Assembly (NCBI RefSeq): GCF_020010925.1
Contig: NZ_JAGJBZ010000002.1
Span: forward strand, 2,480,001 to 2,544,000
DNA: 64,000 nucleotides
Direction of reading: 5' to 3'
Source of the DNA: Streptomyces griseiscabiei
GTDB taxonomy: Bacteria; Actinomycetota; Actinomycetes; Streptomycetales; Streptomycetaceae
This document shows positions 9,088-17,908 of the stretch, piece after piece. The notes beneath the pieces were generated by a model. The model searched no databases, was not told the DNA's origin, and saw only the letters and a list, made by a program, of their open reading frames with translations. Every line of letters starts with the position of its first letter. Within the stretch, counting starts at the first letter, position 1. The position numbers and the translations under genes were made by a program.

Positions 9088-10500
9088 ATGACCATCGCCC
9101 CCTCGACCGAGACGGACGAGCCCCAGAAACCCGTCGCCAAGCCCGACGGCGCCCCGAAGGGCTGGGCCTCCCTGCGGCCCCTCGTCCTGCGGCTGCACTT
9201 CTACGCGGGTGTCCTCGTCGCCCCGTTCCTGCTGGTCGCCGCCCTGACCGGCGGGCTGTACGCGGCCTCCTTCTCGATCGAGAAGATCGTCTACGCGGAC
9301 CGGACGACCGTCGCCGAGGTCGGCGACAAGAAGGTGCCGATCTCCGAGCAGGTCGCCGCCGCCCGCCTGGACTACCCCGAGGGCACCATCGCCGCCGTCC
9401 GCCCCTCGCCGGAGGACGACGCCACGACCCGGGTGATGCTGACGGGCGTCGAGGGCATCGACGAGGGCAACACGCTCGCCGTGTTCGTCGACCCGTACAC
9501 CGGGGAGGTGCGCGGCGCGCTGGAGCAGTACGGCTCCACCGGCGCGCTGCCGGTGCGGACCTGGATCGACAAGTTCCACGCCAACCTCCACCTCGGCGAG
9601 ACCGGCCGTCTCTACAGCGAACTCGCCGCCAGCTGGCTGTGGGTCATCTCGGCCGGCGGTCTCGTGCTCTGGTTCGCCCGCCGCCGTACCCAGCGCAAGG
9701 TGCGGGGCACCACCGGCCGCCGCCGCACCCTCGGTCTGCACGGCACGGTCGGCGTCTGGGCCGCCGCCGGGTTCTTCTTCCTCTCGGCGACGGGCCTGAC
9801 CTGGTCGACGTACGCGGGCGCCAACATTGAGGTCCTGCGCACCGAACTGCACCAGGCCACCCCGGCCATCTCGGCCGCCGCGGGCGACCACGGCGGACAC
9901 GACGGCGGTACGGCGGAGGAGGGGGCCGCACCGGCGGAGGGCGACCTCGACAAGATCCTCGCCGCCGCGCGCGCCGAGGGCCTCGGCGACCCGGTGGAGA
10001 TCGTGCCGCCCGCCGACGCGGCCTCCACGTACGTCGTACGGCAGGTCCAGCGCAGCTGGCCCACCAAGCAGGACGCGGTCGCCGTGGACCCGGCGAGCGC
10101 CGAGGTCACCGACACCCTCCGGTTCGCCGACTACCCGGTCCTCGCCAAGCTGTCCCGCTGGGGCATCGACGGCCACACCGGTGTCCTGTTCGGCCTGGCC
10201 AACCAGCTTCTGCTGATGGCCCTCGCGGGCTCCCTGGTCGTACTGATCCTCTGGGGCTACCGCATGTGGTGGCAGCGCGGCCGGGCCTCGTCCTTCGGCC
10301 GCCCGATCCCGCGCGGCGCCTGGCAGCACGTACCGCCCCAGATCCTGGTCCCCGCCCTCGCGGTCATCGCCGTCCTCGGCTACTTCGTCCCGCTCCTCGG
10401 CATCCCGCTCGCGGTGTTCATCGCGGTGGACGTCGTCCTGGGCGAGATCGCGCACCGGCGTGGGAAGAGGTCGTACGGCGGCCGGGCGGAGGCGAAGTGA
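9088..10500 (+). CDS. PepSY-domain membrane protein (PepSY-associated TM family)
   Basis: A 470-residue membrane protein. A first membrane segment at about residues 35-60 (LHFYAGVLVAPFLLVAALTG) precedes an extracytoplasmic PepSY-like region. Two further segments follow (LAASWLWVISAGGLVLWFA; VGVWAAAGFFFLSATGLTW), then a second outer region with a His/Gly-rich stretch (AAGDHGGHDGGTAEEG) and two or three segments at the end. The family is linked to iron or metal handling and to ferric reductase-like roles; the histidine stretch could bind metal, but that is inference. ATG 9088 has CGGAG upstream. A strong terminator follows 63 bases after the stop. Confidence 0.85.
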   Translation: MTIAPSTETDEPQKPVAKPDGAPKGWASLRPLVLRLHFYAGVLVAPFLLVAALTGGLYAASFSIEKIVYADRTTVAEVGDKKVPISEQVAAARLDYPEGTIAAVRPSPEDDATTRVMLTGVEGIDEGNTLAVFVDPYTGEVRGALEQYGSTGALPVRTWIDKFHANLHLGETGRLYSELAASWLWVISAGGLVLWFARRRTQRKVRGTTGRRRTLGLHGTVGVWAAAGFFFLSATGLTWSTYAGANIEVLRTELHQATPAISAAAGDHGGHDGGTAEEGAAPAEGDLDKILAAARAEGLGDPVEIVPPADAASTYVVRQVQRSWPTKQDAVAVDPASAEVTDTLRFADYPVLAKLSRWGIDGHTGVLFGLANQLLLMALAGSLVVLILWGYRMWWQRGRASSFGRPIPRGAWQHVPPQILVPALAVIAVLGYFVPLLGIPLAVFIAVDVVLGEIAHRRGKRSYGGRAEAK

Positions 10501-10563
10501 CGTAGGGCGCCGCCGACATGGGGCGGCGGTGACGCGGGCCTCCGCAGGAGGCGCGACGGCGAC

Positions 10564-10596
10564 GAGGGGGCGCGCCCGACAAGGGCGCGCCCCCTC
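10564..10596. terminator. Perfect 14-bp hairpin, bidirectional terminator
   Basis: GAGGGGGCGCGCCC (10564-10577), loop GACAA, then GGGCGCGCCCCCTC (10583-10596) followed by TTTC. It lies between the plus-strand PepSY gene and the minus-strand TPR gene, so it can end both transcripts. Confidence 0.9.
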
Positions 10597-10626
10597 TTTC
10601 CGTCCTTCGTGGTCGCCCCGCGGCGC

Positions 10627-10977
10627 CTACGGCCGCTCCTCGAAGTCGCCCGCGAGCGCCGAGGCGATCCGCAGATGCGACTCCGCCTCGTCGTGCCGGG
10701 CCTGCCGCTCCAGCGTCCGCCCCAGCATCAGCCGCGCGTAGTGCTCCACCGGATCCCGCTCGACGAGGACCCGCAACTCGGCCTCGGCGCGCCGCAGTTG
10801 GGCCGAGTGGTAGTAGGCGCGGGCCAGCAGCAGCCGGGGTCCGGTCTGCTCCGGGACCTCCTCGACCAGCGGGCCGAGGACGCGTGCGGCGGCGGCGTAG
10901 TCCTTGGCGTCGAAGAACATCCGGGCACGCTCCCAGCGCTCGGCGGCTGTTCCGTGGTCGTAGTACGTGATGTCCAC
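10627..10977 (-). CDS. Small tetratricopeptide-repeat protein
   Basis: A 116-residue soluble protein made almost entirely of helical TPR-like repeats: AAERWERARMFFDAKDYAAA, RVLGPLVEEVPEQTGPRLLL, ARAYYHSAQLRRAEAELRVL, and YARLMLGRTLERQARHDEAE. TPR folds mediate protein-protein contacts; no catalytic motif is present. The GTG at 10977 is chosen because GGAGGT lies 5 bases upstream, matching the start of the natural sequence (DITYYDHGTAAERWERAR). It is divergent from pirin across about 150 bases. The partner is unknown. Confidence 0.85.
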   Translation of the reverse strand: MDITYYDHGTAAERWERARMFFDAKDYAAAARVLGPLVEEVPEQTGPRLLLARAYYHSAQLRRAEAELRVLVERDPVEHYARLMLGRTLERQARHDEAESHLRIASALAGDFEERP

Positions 10978-11131
10978 CGGTGACCTCCTTCGACGGCCCA
11001 CAACCCCCACCGGCCGTTGAATATTCCACTACTTCATGGTGGCCGACTCCGGGTGGGCCCGCTCGGTGACGGGGGCGGGACGGTGAGGGGATGGCTGACG
11101 GCGGGAGCCGGACGGGGCTAGGTTGTGGGGC

Positions 11132-12097
11132 ATGAGCAATCTTGATCGCGAGGCGGTGCCCGCGGTGTGCGGCGGCCGGGGCTTCGTGGTGGCCGAGCCG
11201 GTTCGTGAACTTCTCAGCCCTCGCCGGGTCCAGCTCGGCGCGTCCACCGAGGTACGGCGCCTGCTGCCCAACCTGGGCCGCCGGATGGTCGGCGCCTGGG
11301 CCTTCGTCGATCACTACGGTCCCGACGACATCGCCGACGAGCCCGGTATGCAGGTGCCGCCGCACCCGCACATGGGCCTGCAGACGGTCAGCTGGCTGCA
11401 CCAGGGCGAGGTGCTGCACCGCGACTCCACCGGCAGCCTGCAGACGATCCGCCCGCGCGAACTGGGCCTGATGACCTCCGGACGGGCCATCAGCCACTCG
11501 GAGGAGAGCCCCCGGTCCCACGCCCGCTTCCTGCACGGCGCCCAGCTCTGGGTCGCGCTGCCGGACAGCCACCGGCACACCGACCCGCGCTTCGAGCACC
11601 ACGCGGAACTGCCCGTCGTCACGGCCGCCGGCCTGAGCGCCACCCTCATCCTCGGCTCCCTGGACGGCGCGACCTCGCCCGGGACGACCTTCACCCCGAT
11701 CGTCGGCGCCGACCTGACGCTGTCCGCCGGCGCCGACCTGCGACTGCCGCTCGAACCCGACTTCGAGTACGCCGTCCTCGCGATGTCCGGCGAGGCCCAC
11801 GTCGACGGCGTCCCCGTCCTCCCCGGCTCCATGCTCTACCTCGGCTGCGGCCGCACGGACCTCCCCCTGCGCACCGACGCCCCCGCCTCCCTCATGCTCC
11901 TCGGCGGAGAGCCGTTCGAGGAGGAGTTGATCATGTTCTGGAACTGGATCGGGCGGTCCCAGGACGAGATCGAACAGGCCCGTCGGGACTGGATGGAAGG
12001 GACAAGATTTGGCGAGGTGAAGGGGTACAGCGGGGATCCACTGCCAGCCCCCGAGCTGCCGCCGACGCCTCTGAAGCCACGAGGAAGGGCCCGTTGA
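11132..12097 (+). CDS. Pirin family protein
   Basis: A 321-residue bicupin of the pirin family. Metal-ligand histidines are in PHPHMGLQTVSWLHQGEVLHRDS and HARFLHGAQLWVALP. Some bacterial pirins act as quercetinase or redox regulators; the role here is not known. The last 54 residues (from FWNWIGRSQDEIEQARRDWM to PLKPRGRAR) are repeated as a detached fragment at 18751-18914 and in part at 38056-38125. The last 27 codons here differ from both fragments more than they differ from each other, so the present 3' end may have been brought in by an insertion that displaced the original one. The reading frame is intact. Confidence 0.9.
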   Translation: MSNLDREAVPAVCGGRGFVVAEPVRELLSPRRVQLGASTEVRRLLPNLGRRMVGAWAFVDHYGPDDIADEPGMQVPPHPHMGLQTVSWLHQGEVLHRDSTGSLQTIRPRELGLMTSGRAISHSEESPRSHARFLHGAQLWVALPDSHRHTDPRFEHHAELPVVTAAGLSATLILGSLDGATSPGTTFTPIVGADLTLSAGADLRLPLEPDFEYAVLAMSGEAHVDGVPVLPGSMLYLGCGRTDLPLRTDAPASLMLLGGEPFEEELIMFWNWIGRSQDEIEQARRDWMEGTRFGEVKGYSGDPLPAPELPPTPLKPRGRAR

Positions 12098-12112
12098 ACT
12101 GCGGAAATGGCT
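11935..12112 (+). repeat. Pirin 3'-end repeat, copy 1 (within the intact gene)
   Basis: This segment, from the FWNWIGRSQ codons through the stop and about 15 bases beyond (TGAACTGC...AATG), recurs at 18751-18930. Identity is highest at the left edge (CTGGAACTGGATCGGGCGGT and on, 47 bases with one mismatch) and falls toward the stop. A shorter part recurs at 38056-38125. The pattern suggests a recombination site in the 3' end of pirin. Confidence 0.8.
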
Positions 12113-12194
12113 GCCTCGTTGATCCTGTGCGGGCGACGTGTTTCAGGGCGTCGCCTCTCGTGCCTTGATCGTTCTGTCCAGCGCACGCTGCGAC

Positions 12195-12490
12195 TCGGTT
12201 TGCGGGGGTGCGCAGTGCGAACATGGTCAGCTCCGAGAGGAGCTGATGGCTGGCGGGCTGCTCATGCACCGTTCGCCACAGAGCGGCGGCCAACGCGCTG
12301 GCCGTCTCCTCGAATCAGGCATCGGCCGGAGCGGCCGCCTCGACCTGGGCGATCAGATCCTGCGTGAGCTGCTCCATGATCAGCGGCGATGGCACGAGTG
12401 CTGCCGGCCGCGCCCCCTTCCCTCGTCATGAAAGTGATCGCCGCTTTGATCAGCTGAGGACGGCGCTCGGCCGCGGGAACGTGAGCCAAG
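12195..12490 (-). pseudogene. TetR-family regulator remnant
   Basis: Pieces of a TetR protein are readable on the minus strand in two frames. The first gives AAERRPQLIKAAITFMTREG then STRAIAADHGA, the start of a TetR DNA-binding domain. The second gives LIMEQLTQDLIAQVEAAAPA, a stop, then FEETASALAAALWRTVHEQP and ASHQLLSELTMFALRTP, typical of a TetR ligand domain. The segment that should hold the recognition helix is missing, and frameshifts and a stop are present, so the gene is dead. It lies between the pirin 3' end and the monooxygenase operon and is divergent from that operon, which it may once have repressed. Confidence 0.65.
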
Positions 12491-12685
12491 TTCGCATCAT
12501 AGAGACCAAGTCCTGTGAACAAGTCGATCGAACAAGTCAGGCGCCGTGCTGCCTCACGACGCCGCCAGTGCACGGCCGCTGAGGTCCGGTCTGTGGCCGC
12601 GTGGGTCAGTTCGCGCTGAACAGTGGGTGAATACGTTGCCTCCAACACCCGCTCCTGGAAGCGGGAGGAACGAGGAGGCAGGCTC

Positions 12686-14032
12686 GTGAAGGAAAACCAG
12701 TTTGATACGTGTGTGATCGGGGCGGGACCCGCCGGACTGGCGGTCGCGCGGGCTCTGGCGGAGCGGAATCTGCCGTACACACATCTTGAGCGGCACACCG
12801 GGCCCGGCGGTATCTGGGACATCGACAATCCCGGCAGCCCGATGTACGAGTCGGCCCATTTCATCTCCAGCAGGACCCTGTCGGGGTTCGGCGGATTCCC
12901 GATGCCCGAGGACTTCGCGGACTATCCGCCGCACCGGCAGATCCTGTCGTACCTGCGGTCCTTCGCCGATGCCTACGGCCTGACGGACCGGATCGAGTTC
13001 GGAGTCGAGGTCGCCGACGTCGAGAAGAACGTGGACGGCACCTGGACGGTCACCCGGGCCGACGGGCGGGCAAGCGTGCACGGACAGATCGTCGTGTGCA
13101 CGGGCTCGCAGTGGCACCCCAACATCCCCGAACTTCCGGGGGAGTTCAGCGGGGAGGTCCGGCACACCGTCGGCTATCGCAGCGCGGAGGAGCTGCGGGG
13201 CAAGCGGGTTCTGGTCGTGGGGGCGGGGAACTCCGGGTGCGACATCGCGTGCGACGCTGCCCGGACGGCGGACCACGCGGTGATCAGCATGCGGCGCGGG
13301 TACTGGTTCATCCCCAAGCACCTGTTCGGCCGACCGGTGGACACCATCGCCAGCAGCGGGCCGCATCTGCCGATGTGGCTGGCGCAGCGCGTCTTCGGTG
13401 CCGTACTGCGGATCATCAACGGCGATCCGACGCGGCTGGGGCTGCCGAAGCCGGACCACAAGCTGTTCGAGACCCACCCGGCCATCAACTCGATGCTGAT
13501 CCACCACCTCCAGCACGGCGACATCACCGCCAGGCCCGGGATCGCCCGCGCCGAGGGCAGGACCGTGCATTTCACCGACGGCACGAGCGACGACTTCGAT
13601 CTCATCCTGCTGGCCACGGGCTACGTCCACAAAGTGCCGATAGCGCAGCAGTACTTCGGCGACGAGCAGCATCCCGACCTCTACCTGTCGTCGTTCTCAC
13701 GCGAGCACCAGGGCCTGTTCGGCATCGGCTTCATCGAGACCAACTCCGGCGCGTACCAGCTCTTCGACACCCAGGCGCAGTTGATCGCCGGCTACCTCCA
13801 CGATGCGCGGCACCGGCAGCCGAACGCCGAGCGGTTCACCCAGAGGATCCGTGCCGACCGACCGGACCTGACCGGCGGGCTGAAGTTCGTCGAGTCGCCC
13901 CGCCACACCGGTTACGTCGACAGCGGGGCCTTCGTGAAGTACCTGGGCAAGGTCGCTCGCGAGATGGGCTGGCGGACCGAGGGCCGGCCGCCGCAGGTAC
14001 GGTCCCCGCGACGCGCGGAGGCCACGGTATGA
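12686..14032 (+). CDS. Flavin-containing monooxygenase (Baeyer-Villiger/FMO type)
   Basis: A 448-residue flavoprotein monooxygenase. The FAD site is GAGPAG (residues 12-17). The family fingerprint F-x-G-x3-H-x3-Y is at residues 154-164 (FSGEVRHTVGY), and the NADPH site GAGNSG is at 179-184. LATGY appears later, as in FMOs. Such enzymes insert oxygen next to a ketone or onto N or S atoms using NADPH and O2. GTG 12686 is chosen for GAGGAGG 6 bases upstream. It overlaps the next gene by 4 bases (ATGA). With the SDR and aldehyde dehydrogenase it forms an operon resembling the mycobacterial mymA arrangement, where a VirS-type AraC regulator sits alongside. Confidence 0.88.
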   Translation: MKENQFDTCVIGAGPAGLAVARALAERNLPYTHLERHTGPGGIWDIDNPGSPMYESAHFISSRTLSGFGGFPMPEDFADYPPHRQILSYLRSFADAYGLTDRIEFGVEVADVEKNVDGTWTVTRADGRASVHGQIVVCTGSQWHPNIPELPGEFSGEVRHTVGYRSAEELRGKRVLVVGAGNSGCDIACDAARTADHAVISMRRGYWFIPKHLFGRPVDTIASSGPHLPMWLAQRVFGAVLRIINGDPTRLGLPKPDHKLFETHPAINSMLIHHLQHGDITARPGIARAEGRTVHFTDGTSDDFDLILLATGYVHKVPIAQQYFGDEQHPDLYLSSFSREHQGLFGIGFIETNSGAYQLFDTQAQLIAGYLHDARHRQPNAERFTQRIRADRPDLTGGLKFVESPRHTGYVDSGAFVKYLGKVAREMGWRTEGRPPQVRSPRRAEATV

Positions 14033-14907
14033 GCAGGTTCGACTTCACCGACAAGGTCATGCTGGTGACCGGCGGCGCGGGCGGTATCGGCAGTTCGCTG
14101 TGCCACCGCTTCGCCTCCGGCGGCGCCCGCTGCGTCGTCGTCGACATCGACCAGGCCCGGGCCGAGAAGGTCGCCGCCGACCTGCCCGGTGCCGGGCACA
14201 CGGGCATCGGCTGCGATCTGATGGACCGCGCCCAGATGGAGCGCCTCTTCGACCTGGTCGCCGATACTTACGGCCGTCTCGACGTGCTCGTCAACAACGT
14301 CGGCATGACCAGCGCGGAACGCTTCGACGTGCGGAGCGTCGAGAGCATCGAACGGGAGATCACTCTCAACCTGACGTCCCCGCTGATTGCCACCAGGATC
14401 GCCATTCCGCTTCTCATGGCTTCCCGGGACGCCCGAGTGGTCACCACCGTCTCCCTCGGCGGGATCTTCCCCCTGGGCGAGACCCCGATCTACACGGCTT
14501 CCAAGTTCGGGCTGCGCGGCGCGATGCTCGCAATCGGCCTCGACCTGCGGAGCAAGGGAATCCTGGCCGGCTCGGTGCTGCCGTCGGCGACCGACACCCG
14601 GATGCTGCGTCAGGAGGCCGTGGACGGCGGCAACTCCATGCAGTTCCAGGACCGGCCCCAGCGGCCCGCCGACGTCGTCGCGGCCGTGGTGAGCCTGCTG
14701 GACAAGCCCCGCCTGGAGGCCTACCCCCGGACCGGTGAGTCCCGTCTGGTGCGGTTCGCGATGCTCGCACCGAACCTGCTGCCCAGGATCTTCCCGCTGT
14801 TCCGCAAGCGCGGTGATCGCGGCATGGCCAGCTATCTGGAAGAACTACGCCGCCGTGGACTGGCCCGCCAGACCGACGGCCGCTGGGAGCTGGTGGAGGA
14901 AGCATGA
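14029..14907 (+). CDS. Short-chain dehydrogenase/reductase (SDR)
   Basis: A 292-residue classical SDR. The cofactor motif TGGAGGIG is at about residues 14-21, NNVG follows, and the catalytic residues are Ser142, Tyr155 and Lys159 (YTASK). It would interconvert an alcohol and a ketone or aldehyde with NAD(P)H. After residue 215 there is a longer tail than usual (ESRLVRFAMLAPNLLPRIFP), amphipathic and basic, similar to SDRs that work on lipid-like substrates near membranes. Translation is coupled on both sides by ATGA overlaps, so it should act on the same substrate path as the monooxygenase and the aldehyde dehydrogenase. Confidence 0.9.
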   Translation: MSRFDFTDKVMLVTGGAGGIGSSLCHRFASGGARCVVVDIDQARAEKVAADLPGAGHTGIGCDLMDRAQMERLFDLVADTYGRLDVLVNNVGMTSAERFDVRSVESIEREITLNLTSPLIATRIAIPLLMASRDARVVTTVSLGGIFPLGETPIYTASKFGLRGAMLAIGLDLRSKGILAGSVLPSATDTRMLRQEAVDGGNSMQFQDRPQRPADVVAAVVSLLDKPRLEAYPRTGESRLVRFAMLAPNLLPRIFPLFRKRGDRGMASYLEELRRRGLARQTDGRWELVEEA

Positions 14908-16316
14908 GCACGCACCGGACGCTGCGTGTCGTCAACCCCGCCACCGGGGAGCCGATCAGCACCCTGCCCGCCGCGAGTGCCGACGACATCGCCAAGGCCG
15001 CCGAGCGGGCCCGGCAGGTCTTCACCGCCGGAGTATGGTCGCGGCTGTCGGTCCGGGAGCGCGCCGCGGTGCTGCTGCGGCTGGCCGACCTGATGGAACG
15101 CGACGCCGAGATCTTCGCCCGGCTGGACAGCGAGGACGCGGGCAAGCCGATCACGGAGTGCCGTACGGGCGACGTGCCGGGCGCGATCGAGTCGATCCGC
15201 TGGTTCGCCGAGGCGGCCGACAAGGTCTTCGGCCGGATCGCGCCGAGCGGGCCCCGCGGGCTGGGCCTCATGAGCCGCGAGCCGGTCGGCGTGGTCGCGG
15301 CGATCCTGCCGTGGAACTACCCGCTGGCCATGACCGCGTGGAAGGTCGGACCCGCCCTGGCCGCGGGCAACTGTCTGCTGATCAAGCCGGCCGAGGCAAC
15401 CCCGCGTTCGGCCCTGCGCCTGGCCACGCTCGCCGCCGAGGCCGGCCTGCCCGACGGGGTGCTCACCGTCCTGCCCGGGTACGGTTCCGAAGCCGGGGCG
15501 GCCCTCGCCCTTGACCCCCTCGTGGGGGCGCTCTCCTTCACCGGGTCCACGGCGACCGGCCGCCGCATCCTCACGGCAGCCGCAGAGAGCAACTTCAAGC
15601 GCGTCTCACTGGAGATGGGCGGCAAAAGCCCTCAGGTGCTGATGGCCGACGCGCTCGCCTACGGGGACGAGCTGATCGACAACATGATCGAGGCCGCGTT
15701 CCTGACGACGGGGCAGAACTGCACGGCCGGCTCCCGCGTCCTGGTCCACCGCAGTATCGCCGAGGAGGTCCTGGAGCGGTTCACGGCCGCGGCCAGGGAA
15801 CTCGTCATCGGTGACCCGTCCGACTCGCGCACGCAGGTGGGGCCGCTCATCGACCGTGCCGCCTTCGACCGGGTCGCGGGAGCCGTGGAGGCCGCCCGGG
15901 CCGGCGGGGCCAAGGTCCACACCGGGGGACTGCCCCACGGTCTGCCTCCGCAGGGCGCCTACTACCCGCCCACCGTGATCAGCCGCGCCCCCGACGGCAG
16001 CGACGTTCTCACCAAGGAGTTGTTCGGGCCCGTCGTCACCGTCCAGACCTTCACCACAGAAGACGAGGCGGTGCGGATGGCCAACACCACCGAGTACGGG
16101 CTCGCCGCCTCGGTCTGGACCCGCGACCTCGACACCGCGCTGCGGCTTGCACGCGGCATCGAGGCCGGAGTGATCTCCGTGAACGCCTACAGCGAGGGCG
16201 ACATCACCACGCCCTTCGGCGGCTGGAAGCAGTCCGGATTCGGCGGCGTGGAGAAGTCCACCAACGCCTTCGACCAGTGGACCCGGGAGAAGACGGTCTG
16301 GATCCGCACACACTGA
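14904..16316 (+). CDS. Aldehyde dehydrogenase
   Basis: A 470-residue NAD(P)-dependent aldehyde dehydrogenase that oxidises an aldehyde to an acid. The catalytic Cys273 is in TTGQNCTAGSR and the general base Glu237 is in SLEMGGKSPQV. The Rossmann motif FTGSTATGRRI and the C-terminal PFGGWKQSGFG are present. It resembles betaine/gamma-aminobutyraldehyde-type members in VVAAILPWNYPLAMTAWKVG, but the substrate is not fixed by sequence. It ends an operon (monooxygenase, SDR, this gene), each overlapping by 4 bases. The convergent AraC gene ends 20 bases downstream. Confidence 0.92.
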   Translation: MSTHRTLRVVNPATGEPISTLPAASADDIAKAAERARQVFTAGVWSRLSVRERAAVLLRLADLMERDAEIFARLDSEDAGKPITECRTGDVPGAIESIRWFAEAADKVFGRIAPSGPRGLGLMSREPVGVVAAILPWNYPLAMTAWKVGPALAAGNCLLIKPAEATPRSALRLATLAAEAGLPDGVLTVLPGYGSEAGAALALDPLVGALSFTGSTATGRRILTAAAESNFKRVSLEMGGKSPQVLMADALAYGDELIDNMIEAAFLTTGQNCTAGSRVLVHRSIAEEVLERFTAAARELVIGDPSDSRTQVGPLIDRAAFDRVAGAVEAARAGGAKVHTGGLPHGLPPQGAYYPPTVISRAPDGSDVLTKELFGPVVTVQTFTTEDEAVRMANTTEYGLAASVWTRDLDTALRLARGIEAGVISVNAYSEGDITTPFGGWKQSGFGGVEKSTNAFDQWTREKTVWIRTH

Positions 16317-16336
16317 CCTCGGACCCGGTCCCTGTC

Positions 16337-17413
16337 CTAGGAGCGATCCCTACGCATCTGCTCCCGCAGGTGGACCGGAGAGGTACCGTGCCAGCGGCGT
16401 ACCGCGCGGCGCAGCGCGCGCTCGTCGGAGAATCCCGCCCGCCGGGCGATGTCACGCAGGGTCAGTTCCGGCCGGAGCAAAAGCTGTTCGACGCGTTCCC
16501 GGCGTACTCCCTCGACGAGAGCCTCGTACGTCGTGCCGCAGTCGGCCAGTCGGCGGCGCAGCGTCCGTTCGCTCGTCGAGTGCCGCCGTGCCTGTTCAGC
16601 GAAGGAGGGGATCACCGGCAGGTTCTGCGCGACGGAGATCTCCATCACCTCCAGCAGATCCTGCTGGTCGCGGCGGGAAGCCATCTGCGCGTCGAGCATC
16701 TCCAGTGTCGACGCGTATGCCACCGGATCCCGGCCGGGCATCAGGGTGCAGGCCCACGTGGCGTCGATGAGCATCCGGTTCGTGGGGGCGCCGAATCGGA
16801 CCGGACAGCGGAACAGGGCTTCGTACAAGTCGAGTTGGCGAGGTGGCGGAAAGGAGAACTCCAGTGCCCGTGGCGCGAATGCCGGGTCGACGGCCAGCCG
16901 CGACAGGGTGACCACGGAGGCGAACGCCTCCTCGCCCAGGAAGGACGCCACGGCCGGGTCCATGGCCGGATCGGGGAGGTCGGCACGCAGCACGAAGGCC
17001 TTGTCCTCCTCCTCGCTCGTAGCAGCCGACCACACGACCATCGCCCCGGACAGGTTCTGGTACTTCACTCCCGTCTCGATGGCGTGTCGCAGCGTGTCAT
17101 CGGCCATCAGGGCGAAGCCGAGCAGCCCCCACGCGGTCAGGTGCTGTGCCGCTCCGACCCTCAGCCCCAGGCGCTCATCCCGGGTGAGCTCGAGAGCACG
17201 CCGGATCACCGCGCTGCCTTGCCGGTACGACACCCTCAGCGCGGCGGAACGCATGACCGTCTCGTCCAGCCCGACCTGTTCCAGCAGGGGCCGCAGATCG
17301 ATGCCGCGCTCGTCGGCGACCGTGACGAGACAGCGCAGGATGTTCGGCTGGATCGTCGCCGATGTGCTGCGGCTGGTCCCCGGGGGGTTCGTCGGGTCGG
17401 GGGCAAGGGACAT
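16337..17413 (-). CDS. AraC-family regulator (VirS/OruR-like)
   Basis: A 358-residue regulator. Residues about 25-215 match the arabinose-binding-like N-terminal domain of the VirS/OruR group (NILRCLVTVADERGIDLRPL, HLTAWGLLGFALMADDTLRH). The C-terminal 100 residues form the double helix-turn-helix (STSERTLRRRLADCGTTYEA, then LTLRDIARRAGFSDERALRR and AVRRWHGTSPVHLRE). Members often activate fatty-acid or ketone metabolism genes. It is convergent with the monooxygenase operon, 20 bases apart, and is the best candidate regulator. ATG 17413 is used; a GTG at 17422 with GAGGAG upstream is an equally possible start. Confidence 0.87.
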   Translation of the reverse strand: MSLAPDPTNPPGTSRSTSATIQPNILRCLVTVADERGIDLRPLLEQVGLDETVMRSAALRVSYRQGSAVIRRALELTRDERLGLRVGAAQHLTAWGLLGFALMADDTLRHAIETGVKYQNLSGAMVVWSAATSEEEDKAFVLRADLPDPAMDPAVASFLGEEAFASVVTLSRLAVDPAFAPRALEFSFPPPRQLDLYEALFRCPVRFGAPTNRMLIDATWACTLMPGRDPVAYASTLEMLDAQMASRRDQQDLLEVMEISVAQNLPVIPSFAEQARRHSTSERTLRRRLADCGTTYEALVEGVRRERVEQLLLRPELTLRDIARRAGFSDERALRRAVRRWHGTSPVHLREQMRRDRS

Positions 17414-17533
17414 CGCACTCACCTTCTCCTCGACCACCACTGTAGGCAGTCGGGCACCACCGGTCGCGGGCCTGGCCTCCCAAGTCCCCTGTACGGCCCC
17501 TGGCGTCCGTGCGCCCGCCTTCCACGCCTGACT

Positions 17534-17855
17534 ACGGTTCATCACCAGCGGCGGGCACACCCACACCGCCGCCGTCACTGTCGAGGTGTGGGACGGGCCT
17601 GCTCCGCAGGAGGATCCGGCCGGCTGGGACGAACAGGCGGAAGACGGCTTCGAATCCACCAGCGGCGAGGTCGCCGTGTGGTCCATGCACACCGGCCGCA
17701 GTGACGACGTCGTGGTCCTGGCCGGTGGGGGTGGCCCGTGGCGGGTGCGGGTCAGCTGCGCGGGCCGGGCTGCGGCCGCGGCTCTGTCCGAGGGCGAGGG
17801 CACCGGGCACGGTGTCGAGTGCTATCTCGTGCAGTTCTGGCCCGCGCCGTCCTGA
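17534..17855 (+). pseudogene. 5'-truncated hypothetical gene
   Basis: From just after an in-frame stop near 17530 the frame reads FITSGGHTHTAAVTVEVWDG, then STSGEVAVWSMHTGRSDDVV, and ends YLVQFWPAPS. It resembles the C-terminal half of a small soluble Streptomyces protein of unknown function. No start codon with a ribosome site is seen at the front; the first ATG is inside the conserved part. It is therefore read as the surviving 3' part of a gene. The codon bias is normal, so loss of the 5' part may be recent. Confidence 0.5.
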
Positions 17856-17862
17856 ACAGCCG

Positions 17863-17895
17863 GTAGCGGCGGGCCGGTGTCCGGCCCGCCGCTAC
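17863..17895. terminator. Perfect 15-bp hairpin, bidirectional terminator
   Basis: GTAGCGGCGGGCCGG (17863-17877), loop TGT, then CCGGCCCGCCGCTAC (17881-17895). It lies between the plus-strand truncated gene and the minus-strand nuclease remnant and can serve both. Confidence 0.85.
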
Positions 17896-17908
17896 GCCTG
17901 CGTCCGGT

